Assembly (NCBI GenBank): GCA_001929475.1
Contig: LXFE01000663.1
Coordinates: forward strand, 1-18,605
Source: Neolecta irregularis DAH-3
Taxonomy: Eukaryota > Ascomycota > Neolectomycetes > Neolectales > Neolectaceae
Direction: 5' to 3'
DNA: 18,605 nt
The notes under the pieces are model-generated. The model did not search any database and was not told where the DNA came from. It worked only from the letters and a program-made list of their open reading frames with translations. Shown piece after piece: positions 8,732-18,605 of this stretch (positions are counted from its first letter, which is position 1; each line of letters starts with the position of its first letter). Position numbers and translations under genes: made by a program.

Positions 8732-9702
8732 ATGACCAGCCCGACATTTTGTAAATCTCGGTATCTGATCTTATACTTAATCCATGCATTAGATATATTT
8801 TGCGATTTCGATGAAACAATCACGCTCAATGATACCCTCCAATTAGTTGCTTCAGCAGCCTACGATTCTCCAAATAGAGCAGTTGCAAATCCACCACCAT
8901 GGAGCTTTTTCGTTGAGAGGTGCATCACAGTATCTCTAAATTAACTGGAAAGTTATCTAGCGGATTACGCAGAGCAGAAACAATCTTACGATCCCATAGT
9001 TACCCTTGACCAGGAACTTGATTTTCTTCGGTCGCTCGAACCGATTGAGCTCAAAAGTGTCCATCGAACTGAATATTTGCAGTTGTTTAAAGGAATAACG
9101 GATGATGATATCGCAAAAGAAGCGACCAAAGTCGAATTTCGAAACGGCTGGCATCAGTTCGTTCATGAAATACTTGGTCGAGGCTATCCACTATGTGTTA
9201 TATCTGTCAATTGGAGCGGCTATTTCATTTCAAAGGCTTTGTCATTAGACACGACGACATATCCTTCGATTCAAGTCATTGCAAATGAAATCATTATGGA
9301 TGCTGACGGCCATGCTTCGGGGAAACTATCAAAATCAAATGAAGCAGATATACGAATAGGTGACGATAAAAAGAGAGAGATGGAGCAAGAGCTCAAAGAA
9401 ATGAAATTTGATGGGAAATCTGTATATTTTGGAAATTCGACTGGGGATCTGCCTTGTCTCCGTATATTCCCTCCTGGTTCCACGATTTATTTTCTAGTCA
9501 CCGCCGATATAGGAATCATCATGGGAAAGGATGAAGATTTCCTGGCCAGCTTGAAGGACTGGAATATTCAAGTGGTTCGTAAGAGTTCTATCCTTACAAT
9601 CCTCGACTCTGCCTCTTGTCTCCATCAGAGCTCGAAGAAGAATATGCTTCTTTATCAGGTCGACGATTGGACTTTGTGATTCTAGGAAAAGAGTCTTTTT
9701 AA
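8732..9702 (+). CDS. HAD-superfamily phosphatase-like hydrolase (phosphoserine phosphatase/MtnX-like)
   Basis: Four exons (8732-8750, 8793-8919, 8953-9578, 9629-9702) give 281 residues; introns are 42, 33 and 50 nt. Motif I is FCDFDETIT with the nucleophile Asp11 and acid Asp13. Motif II is the Ser in LCVISVNWS. A basic residue for motif III lies in RIGDDKKR, and motif IV is FGNSTGDLPCL. The family cleaves phosphate esters through an aspartyl-phosphate intermediate; substrate is unknown here. Intron 2, only 33 nt, is supported because it restores PWSFFVESYLADYAE. The last intron (GTAAGA...CATCAG) is my preferred model; without it the frame ends at 9679 with an alternative tail. In motif IV the usual first acidic residue is Asn. 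Confidence 0.87.
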
Positions 9703-9989
9703 TGTTTCTGCTGTATTCTCCAATATTCTTCTCTTCTACTTGAACACACTAAGGCAGACCCTGCCGTTGCAATAGACAAACGATGGTTGATTAATATGAG
9801 TTGAGCTACAGAGTGAATAATGGTCTTGAAAAGTGGACCTATAAAGGAGTCACTCGTCATTGACTGTTTCCATTCCAAGCTCATGCTTGTTGGCTCAAAA
9901 GAATGTGTCATTTTATCTGCCTGCAATTCTCTAATAAACACCGGCGCAATCTTTTTCTTCCCCCATTTTTTACCTTTATCTGACCTAAA

Positions 9990-10555
9990 ATGCCTGTTTT
10001 GGAGCCTTCTACCTTAGAGTCTGGTTCAGAGCCAAACTCGCAGTCTATCGTAGAGTCAACCTCAGAGCCGACCTCGGACGATACTCATCTTCCACCAATT
10101 CGAGACTTTACTGTTCCGCGTGACCAAGATCTTCATGCGAGCCTCAGGCTTGAAATCCCAGAAATACAAGATTCTACAGACATTACCACGTCTCCCGTGA
10201 TAGCCAACCCACCAAGAGATTGGTCCTGCCACGAGTGTGGGTTTGTGACACTGACTGAAGAAACAGGAAGATCACACATGTATGTGTACAAATCTCATGC
10301 AGTGTCATCTCACATATTGACAGGTTCTTTCGACACTATGAGCATAGACTTATCCGGGAAGTCAGGGAAAAAGAAGCCCGCACCCTTGAACGTCCTGAAG
10401 CTTGGGACAAATTCATTCACGATTTCTGGATTCCTGCTTGTACATTACTGATGATTTCGGAGGAGAAATACGATTGCATTTCCTTGGTTGGAAAGTCAAT
10501 CAAATCAAATGGAGGACCGCGCGTTCTATGTACTCACTTGTTGGAATATTTTTAA
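9990..10555 (+). CDS. Small protein with Ser/Glu-rich N-terminus and a WxCxxC motif (unrecognised)
   Basis: Two exons (9990-10279, 10324-10555), joined over a 44-nt intron with a consensus GTATGT donor and GACAG acceptor (phase 2), give about 173 residues. The first 60 residues are acidic and Ser/Thr/Pro-rich. Then comes PPRDWSCHECGF, a zinc-ribbon-like CxxC knuckle with no second CxxC visible, and after the joint a charged helical stretch (YEHRLIREVREKEARTLERP). Without splicing the frame ends at 10451 in a tail lacking this charged helix. A further intron after the CxxC part cannot be excluded, since the last 40 residues look less convincing. No family is recognised. It lies about 290 bp downstream of the HAD gene and converges on RPT4. 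Confidence 0.6.
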
Positions 10556-11072
10556 ACCTCTTCATTGCTTTTTCGTTGTAATCCACATAACAAAGATTGC
10601 AAGGTTGGTCAGGGTTAAAACTTTATACTGGACAAAGTTGTATCTCGTCAGTAATTCTTCATTTCTCCTGATATCCATCTTTTGATGATCGAAATGCTGA
10701 TCGAATTGGAGCACACTGGGAACGGACAGAAAACGCAGCATCCCTTCGTTCTCCGACTGATTGGTTGATTTACGCACCCTGAACAATAATCTCTCAAAGC
10801 GATGAATAAAGCAATCGTGAATTCTGAGTCGCAAATATCAAACTCAGGGGGCAGAAATGCCTCTAAAGGAAATGAAGCGATATTATGCATGAAAAGTGTT
10901 CTATTCCATTACACAGAATGAAAACCTTGCCCGATCAGAGGAGTATTTCTGTCACAAAACTCTGTCAGCAAAATCAATTTATAGATAAGATGAAAGTCTG
11001 GGTAAACCGAAACTCTTGGCAGTGTTGACGATTTGGGCTATATTGTAACGATATCTCAAAGGAAAGACGATA
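10556..11072. other. Convergent intergenic region (3' ends of the CxxC gene and RPT4)
   Basis: Contains the 3' untranslated regions of the two converging genes. Minus-strand frames at 10562-10890 have no recognisable motif. Nothing else is seen. Confidence 0.45.
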
Positions 11073-12515
<1,443 letters not shown>

Positions 12516-13082
12516 TGTAGATGGATTTTATTAGAAGTGTTGGTAAATTCGAAGAGGTGATGACGACGTAAGTTGGACGAGAATATCCACTCGCCAGATA
12601 TGTATGAATTCCTTTATATCCTATGAATTTTACATTTACGAGTAAAGAAGTTTAAAAGAGATCTTGTATATCTGAATGTTTTACGTCAGTCGACATGACC
12701 TGCAAATCTTGCGGTGCGAATATTTCTCCACTCCGAAGAAAATGTCGATATCCTAGATCTAAGGGGGATTGAAATCGTGCATACGCCATGATATCAACGA
12801 CAATTTTGACTTGCGCTGGAATAAAAGATACGATAAGAATACATGTAAAAGTGTTTGAGTCAAGTTAAAGGTAATTCCCCAGGTAGTCAACAATCATTGT
12901 GGGATTTTTCTGGTGACGACAAGTTTCTTAAATGGCTTCTGGCCATGGTTTTGACCCATTTTGGCTTCAGGGTTGTCCCATTAGCGCTTCTTTTAGAAGC
13001 TTGTTCTGAGCGAGCCAGTTAATCCTTTTCTTCATGACTTACTTCCAAGGTGACGAACTTGTACCTTGTTTAACCACCTGTT
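12516..13082. other. RPT4 upstream region
   Basis: This holds the RPT4 promoter and the 3' end of the next minus-strand gene. A tiny plus frame at 12695-12772 has two CxxC-like cysteines but no continuation. I did not find a recognisable pro-teasome-type promoter box by eye. Confidence 0.4.
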
Positions 13083-14376
13083 TTAATATATCATCGTGTC
13101 CGCACGGAGTTTGTCAATATTTCTGGCCGCTTTGGACTAATGTATAAAGTCTGTCAGATCCCGTTACTTTTCGGTCAGATATTATTTTTTCACATCCGTC
13201 ATGCCTATTTTTCAGTTCAATGTCAACCATTGGAGGGAAATCTGAAGGTTCTTCTCGTCTATCTCGCATTCCTCGGCCAGTAAGACACTCGTACCATGTT
13301 TGAAAAGAACTTTCTACAGCAAGTGGTACTGCTTCCTTCCATGGTTCCGAAGTTGTTAAAACTGCTGAACATAACTTTTTCCAGTTCTGAAATTCAGATC
13401 TGGTCAAGTAAAATAGGGAATATATGCCATCCAGATACTCGATTATCTTCTCCAAATATGGCTTCAAAATCAAACACGAAGCCTCAAGGCACGTCGTCAC
13501 AAAGTTCCAGTACCCCTGTTGCTTCCTGTTCAATACAACCAGGCCCGGCTATCGAACAAAGTCATCCACTAAGTTTGGCATCTTCCTGTACAAACACTTC
13601 TCGATTCCCTACTTCCAAACCTACTCTCAAGTCTTCTGGTCAAGCTTTATTATCGCGTCACAAAACCGTCTCGAGTGAGATACCACTTCCGCCTATAGCA
13701 TCATCCGTTCAATATTCCACAGTTGGCTGTGGCTTTCAAAAACCATCAGAATTGGTTTGACTGATAATTTCCACTCATATCCAAGAATCTCTAGGGGCTA
13801 TCATAATGAAACATACTCCGAAAAGTGCTCCTGGATCAGGAGAACCGGTTCAGCAAAGCATTGCCTTAACGACAACGCCTCTCAACACTCTTGTTGACTG
13901 CTCTGGGCTATTTAAAGATTCAGTTGAAAGTCCTATCGACACCATGAAGGCCGAATTTCATCAGCAGAATGGCAGTTAGGACTCTGTTTCGATGGTTGTT
14001 ATTATTGCAACATCTCCTAAACAAGAACATGTTGTCGTTGCATCTTGTTTTCCGATTTACACGAAAGACGCATCTCCAGTTGCCGAATCGCAACGTCGCC
14101 TTGCAAATACTACTCGGCCCATCAACAAGGTGGTGGCACACCATCAAGTAACTCGATACAACACGAAGCAACGACAGGTAGCGCTGAAGCCCGGTTCTCT
14201 TGGAAATCGCTATTGATGGATGTTGATGCTGTATTGCCTGGATGTGATTTTCCGCCTTCAAGGTCCACAACGGAAGCTTGACATCGATCTTGTTGGGAGA
14301 TATGGCATATGTCAACTTCATTTCATTGCCACGGGAATGTTGCATAGACAGCTATCACATCATCAAATACCGCCAT
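13083..14376 (-). CDS. Unresolved intron-dense gene of unknown function
   Basis: Minus-strand coding signal is strong but switches frame repeatedly. Codons beginning with G are about half of all codons in one frame around 13500-13710 (for example in EDLRVGLEVGNREVFVQEDA). The last part is the best supported: exon 13491ff contains SEFQNWKKLCSAVLTTSEPW and FPPMVDIELKNRHDGCEKII, then a 31-nt intron (13167-13137, GTAACG...TTAG) leads to SKAARNIDKLRADTMIY and a stop at 13083. Further up, NEVDICHISQQDR ... SCCIELLD joins through a 32-nt intron to VFARRRCDSATGDASF. Joints between about 13520 and 14060 are not settled, and several in-frame stops (mostly TGA) remain there, so a pseudogene is possible. 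The start is not fixed; ATG at 14376 (MAVFDDV) is one candidate. I recognise no family. Confidence 0.45.
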
Positions 14377-14589
14377 TTCATCTGAGTATCACTATATGGA
14401 GTCCACCTTGCGATGTTTCAACATTTTGGGGCTATCTTCAAATTGATGAAAAACTTCCTCGCGATCGGAGCATGAGATACACGGTCTTTACATCGGATAT
14501 TTTTAGAAAAACACAGGATCATCAAATAAGCCCAACCGTCTATGAAATTACAAACCGAAGAAAAACATATCCGACCAATGTATAACAGT

Positions 14590-17270
14590 TTAAAAATCTT
14601 CCGTACCCTCAACAGTTAGATCTTTGGAAATTATTAAATCGTCCAGCTGTTCGCTACCTTTGATTTCTAGCCCCTTCTCATTCGCAAGGTGTAACAGACA
14701 AATAAAACAAAAGCTCGTCGAGATATCAGCCATCGCTTTTTCTGTGTATGATTTCGCCAGTCCGTTGATGATTTCAGTGAATCTGCGAGGTTCGTTGGAT
14801 GTTGATTTAGGCGGTAACGAAGGGACATCTAGATCCATCATCTGTTCAGTTAGCAATGAAGCTTGATAAGACTTACCATTGTGTCCTCATCTGGCAGTTC
14901 TTGTTTATCCTCAAGGTCAAGCTGCTGCCAAATGTTTTCCTTCAACTTCCTTACGTCAACCTTCTTTGCGACTCGTGCAAAGTTAACGTATTCAGACTTT
15001 GCTCTCCTTGCTTGCGCAATGAGATCACTTCCAAAATTACCTTCCTGCGTTGCAGTTGGGATATCTGGAGATTCTCTTGCATCCACAAAATCATCGTCAT
15101 CATCAGGAATCATTACACCACCATCATCATCGTGAAAAAAATTAGCATCATAGGTTTGCTTAGGCACTACATCATTAGTCGAAAATTTGTCATGCTTCCA
15201 TGCAGTCATTGCTTTCATGATTGATTGTCTGATTCGCATTCGCCCAAAACTTTTCGTCCATATCAACATATTCGCCATTTCGATTTGGGCCATTTGAATG
15301 TAGCTTATTAGTTAGTCTACCCAATAATTGTTTGTAGATACCATAAACTTTGGCTTAATGAACAAGCTCAATAGCTGCTTTGAACTGAAATGAATATCAT
15401 CTGGCAGTAAATTCCTTGTCGTAGATTTCCACTGCGTTTTCGGAAGATAAATCGTAGCTCCTCCTTGTGAAAAAAGAGAGTCCTCGTCAAGATTATCTGC
15501 ATCCATGAAATCAATCTGAAAAACTTCCTTCTCCTTCCGTTTCCTTGGTTCCGCTGAACTGGAATTTTCTTCCTATAAATACCTATTTCTGAAAGTGATC
15601 ATATACCTTTCTTTAGCCTCTGAATCCTCCAATGTTCGGGTCCTGCCCAATTTCTCCTTAATGCCTGATCAAAATACGCAAAAAGATTATTCTCATCACC
15701 AGCTTTCATAACCATGACATAATCGCTCTCGGTTAGATTCTTCAGGGGTCCAAATCCCTCTGATGCCCGTTCCATTTCTCCTGCAACGGATTCATTGGCC
15801 CAGGCATCTCCCCCTTCACCGAAAATAGGGTTGTCGTCTTCTAAGCCATTCATAAAAGACAGGTCCACTCCGGGATCACTGTCATTATCTTCCAGTAGTG
15901 CTGGATCATCTCCATCGTTGACTAAAGAAGAATCACTGTTTTCAGTTTTGGAGTCAAGATGGTCTTTCGCCCATGGGATGTCGAAATTTTTGCAATTGCC
16001 AAATTCAAAATCTTTAAGGCTCGGGCAGATATCTTTCTCATCTAGTAATTCAAGGTCGGGTAGAAATCGATTTCGAAGGGAAAATATATCAATATCGATA
16101 TGTTCATTTGTTTCATCCTTCTTGTCTTTGACTGCTGCGTCACTGGCATCGAATACAATCCTCCCTTCACCATCTATGCAAAGGTGATTGAGTAAGAGTC
16201 CTTTCGCACCACCTTCATCAAAATCGGCAGAGGTCTTTTTGAAAAGTGGATCAACGGAAAATTCCAGGTCAAATTTCTTGATTTGGAGAACAGCAAAGTC
16301 CTTAACGAGGGTCGCTTCTGATCGATTTGCCTGAACCATTAGCTTATCAATTTTAGGAACATTATACCCTCCGTTTCTTAGCCTTCTCATCTCCAGACCC
16401 CAGATCACCATCTTCTTCACTTTGTACTTTTTTCGAGGCTAGGTTGTGAGCGGGGGGCCGGACGGTTGAGAAACACTTGAACTATCAGCCAACCCACTCA
16501 GCAATTTCCCTGTTTCTGTAGCGACTGAATCTATTCGCGAGGTGTAAATTTTGACACATCCGTCGAGCGTGCACGATGCTTTCTGAAAGTTGATTCCATC
16601 ACCATCTCTCAATAACGACATCTCGTGAAAATAATCAATTAATGCGAAATTCCAACTATTGGTGGCATTAATTTTCTGATATTTAGTAGAGCGCTTCTAA
16701 GAAACGCACATTGTCAGTCGCCAACTTCATCCATTCTTCAAAATCAGCCAATATAGGGACCTTTACTGCGGGTGTGATTGGCACCAGTCCCTTTGGTCTT
16801 TGATCATCGGGTGTTAAAGGCGAAGAGCCAAAATGTGTTTGGTGTGGAAGAGCTCTGCGTGGAGTGGCAGCAGCAATTAGATTACTTCTATTTTGAATAT
16901 CGCGAGCAGACTTTTCGTCTCTCCGTCGTTGTTTTTCGGCAGAATCGTCATTTAACGGCACGAGCCTGGATAATGGAGTCGCGCCGTTTTTCGAAGGTGA
17001 TCTAATCAGCGATTTGTGTCGAGAATGTTTAGCTGGTGGTTGCATAAAAGGTCCAAGTGAACAATTGTGGTGGTTGATGACGCGTGATCTGCGCGTTTCT
17101 TGATCTGCTCTGGTGGTGGATAATTCTTTGCTAAAAATATAAAGGCCTTGATGGACATTGTAAGCTTGTTCAAACACAATTGATAGATTGCTCTGCTCTT
17201 GAAACAGATTCTCTTGCATTTTAGACTCAATCAAGGATTCAAGATTGTCTTCGACCTTGACTGAGCTCAA
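14590..17270 (-). CDS. BRN1: Brn1/CAP-H, kleisin subunit of condensin
   Basis: Eight exons: 17270-16710, 16675-16477, 16438-16368, 16330-15607, 15568-15342, 15303-15204, 15166-14877 and 14841-14590. They give about 800 residues, normal for fungal Brn1. The kleisin bridges the Smc2 and Smc4 heads and recruits the HEAT subunits for mitotic chromosome condensation. Conserved blocks are ADFEEWMKLATDNKINATNS with LRDGDGINFQKASCTLDGCV (N-terminal, Smc2 neck), NRSEATLVKDFAVLQIKKFD, DPLFKKTSADFDEGGAKGLL, YDANFFHDDDGG, and the C-terminal winged helix (ADISTSFCFICLLHLANEKG). Introns are 34, 38, 37, 38, 38, 37 and 35 nt. Intron 6 has no GT donor; GC at 15203 (37 nt) or 15212 (46 nt) both fit. The N-terminus is uncertain: ATGs at 17270, 17219 and 17045 are in frame, the last giving about 732 residues. 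Confidence 0.93.
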
Positions 17271-17707
17271 ATGGAGAGAAGCACTTCACAACCTCCAAGA
17301 CTTACATTGGCATATAGGAAATGAGTGAAGAGATCGTTCCAGTGATGGCAAATATTATAGGCGTCTATTTGTAGTTATTCTACTATTGGCTCTCTATTCC
17401 CCTGACTTGTCCGCAAATCCCAGTTTTGTCTTCATGATCTCTGCCAAATAAGAAAGATATGATACTCAGAAATGTTCCAAATTCCTATAGTCACTAGTAC
17501 TGCCGATGACTATTGAGGAATCATCATAACTTACTTGATCTCATTTTAGCCTTGGAAGTTTTTTACAATGCGGTAATTCATTCGCCTAATTATTTGAGTT
17601 GGGGTGATTCGTCACTCGAAATCGATGAATCCACAAGTGATTTCTTTTGGAAGGAAAGTCATATTTGCAAACAGTTCCAGGAATGTGTACGTATCACTCT
17701 GACAGGG

Positions 17708-17932
17708 TGTAACGGAGACTCCCTCCTGGAGCAGGTATGGATAGGGTGGAGGAGAAGTACAATCATATCCCGGTGGAAGAGGACCGCATAGCCCAAGCAC
17801 TTGTATATAATTAGCACCATGTGGACAGTGGCCGTCATCTTGCTAGTGACGACTCACTGCCACATAGGTATGGGGAATACGATCTTGTTAGTGACGATTC
17901 GCTGCCACATAGATCACCTCTCCTCTGTGACA
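17708..17932 (+). mobile_element. 225-bp TG...CA insertion with 5-bp target duplication (probable solo LTR)
   Basis: The insertion starts TGTAACGGAG and ends CTCTGTGACA, flanked by CAGGG on both sides (17703-17707 and 17933-17937). TG...CA ends with a 5-bp duplication are the hallmark of LTR-retrotransposon integration, and with no internal coding region it is best read as a solo LTR. The first and last ten bases are also imperfect inverted repeats (8 of 10), so a small DNA transposon is the alternative. It sits inside the coding region of the secreted-protein paralogue, which gives the empty-site sequence by comparison with 2180-2760. Confidence 0.8.
17839..17912 (+). repeat. Two 29-bp direct repeats inside the inserted element
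   Basis: Copies at 17839-17867 and 17884-17912, both containing TAGTGACGA and ending CTGCCACATAG, differ at three positions, all transitions. The repeat period is 45 bp. Such internal repeats are often enhancer-like modules of LTR U3 regions; that function is inference. Confidence 0.8.
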
Positions 17933-18355
17933 CAGGGGGCATGGCGTTTACTACGAACCTCCAAATTATATTGGAGAACTTGAAGTAATCACTTTTGATG
18001 GAAACAGGAATCGCAAGTTTTACGTTTGCCAAGAAGAGATTGGTCGAACAATACGTTATTTCAGAGGCTTGGATGATATCGGGATGAATTGCGAGATAGT
18101 TAGAACATTCCGGGATTCTCCAAGGCAATGTCCAGCGTACTTTGGTGAGGGCTTGACATGAGTGGTGGTACTAGGTTTCTCATAAGTGGAGATTGGTGGG
18201 TATCCCTGCCAAGGCCAAAGCAGGCATATTGAACATCTTGGGAATATTATTTCCATTTTATATTCTGAAATCACTGAATTTAGGCTTGAAATCTTTTTTC
18301 TGTTGCTATTGAATAGGTCAGGAATGCAGCAATTCTATTAATCTAATGATTTAAT

Positions 18356-18416
18356 CAGTGTGTCCAACCGCCCGCCCGACCTCGCAGAAGCCCCCGGTGG
18401 ACGATTGGACACACTG
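18356..18416. mobile_element. 61-bp palindromic mini-element with hAT-like ends
   Basis: CAGTGTGTCCAA (18356-18367) and its perfect reverse complement (18405-18416) flank a 37-bp GC-rich core. The 8 bases on each side, GATTTAAT and GTTCTAAT, match at 6 of 8 positions, as an aged 8-bp hAT target duplication would. The right end shares GGACACACTGG with the GC-rich patch next to the hAT transposase stub at about 1126-1136. It is too short to be more than a deletion derivative or an isolated pair of ends. Confidence 0.6.
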
Positions 18417-18605
18417 GTTCTAATCTCTTCAAACCTATTCTAAATCTAGTTCGATTAAATTCTCAGAGTTCCGGTATGAGAAAGGTCTAGCGGCAGGAAT
18501 TCTTGTAGTTATCCGTGCGATTCGGATCTGTTGTGCAAAATATGAGGACGACAGCGAAATATCAACGTAATTGATTAAGTACCAGTAGTACTTGTTTCAA
18601 CCCCG

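Larger units (their letters stand above)
17550..18161 (+). pseudogene. Broken paralogue of the secreted protein at 2180-2760
   Basis: Homology begins exactly at the intron acceptor (TTTTAG, 17544-17549) and the following CCTTGGAAGT, as in the minus-strand gene. It continues through QECVRITLTG, is interrupted by a 225-bp insertion (17708-17932), and resumes as NRKFYVCQEEIGRTIR and LDDIGMNCEIVRTF to a stop at 18159-18161. Three defects are visible: no signal-peptide exon can be read upstream and the donor region is altered; the insertion disrupts the frame with an immediate stop; and the two sides differ by one frame even ignoring the insertion. The C-terminal tail is also shorter than in the other copy. 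It starts about 280 bp from, and divergent to, BRN1. Confidence 0.85.

Noticed and set aside
13284-14585. Long plus-strand frame (Ser/Thr/Pro-rich) with only three stops
   Set aside because: It stands in the same codon offset to the minus strand as the Ser-rich shadow frames opposite the acidic BRN1 exons, and G at codon position 1 is low (about 19%) against about 50% in the opposing minus frame. Its stops cannot be removed by convincing introns.
15795-16187. 130-codon plus-strand Ser-rich open frame
   Set aside because: It lies opposite the acidic central exon of BRN1, which is fixed by conservation; Asp/Glu codons read backwards give Ser/Phe/Leu.

Overview
The window looks like a chromosomal segment of a filamentous ascomycete, by inference from the sequence of five recognisable housekeeping proteins: the Slx1 nuclease subunit, the Bud32 kinase, a HAD phosphatase, the Rpt4 proteasome ATPase and the condensin kleisin Brn1. 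I could not assign a lineage. Every intron I could place from conserved protein sequence is very short, mostly 33-44 nt, with GT(A/G)NNN donors and CTAAC/CTGAC-like branch points close to the acceptor. Open reading frames taken alone therefore cut nearly every gene into pieces; I have re-joined them where the protein family dictates the joint.

Layout. Positions 1-2150 are a repeat-rich, gene-free arm: GC-rich palindromes, a CATGG-palindrome cluster, a C-rich minisatellite, a stub of a hAT transposase (minus strand) and a second polypyrimidine tract. At 2180-2760 (minus) lies a small, cysteine-containing, probably secreted protein whose signal peptide is separated by a 38-nt intron. A 220-bp inverted-repeat element (MITE-like) sits at 3263-3482.

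Positions 3787-17270 are a compact gene block: SLX1 (minus), an unrecognised Ser/Arg/Pro-rich protein (plus), BUD32 (plus), a HAD-family hydrolase (plus), a small CxxC protein (plus), RPT4 (minus), an unresolved intron-dense gene (minus) and BRN1/CAP-H (minus). These act in separate processes (DNA-joint resolution, tRNA t6A synthesis, proteasome unfolding, chromosome condensation); nothing suggests an operon-like cluster.

At 17550-18161 (plus) is a diverged, broken paralogue of the secreted protein. It has lost a readable signal-peptide exon and is interrupted by a 225-bp TG...CA element flanked by a perfect 5-bp duplication. The two paralogues lie in inverted orientation on either side of the housekeeping block. 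A 61-bp palindromic hAT-like mini-element closes the window at 18356-18416.
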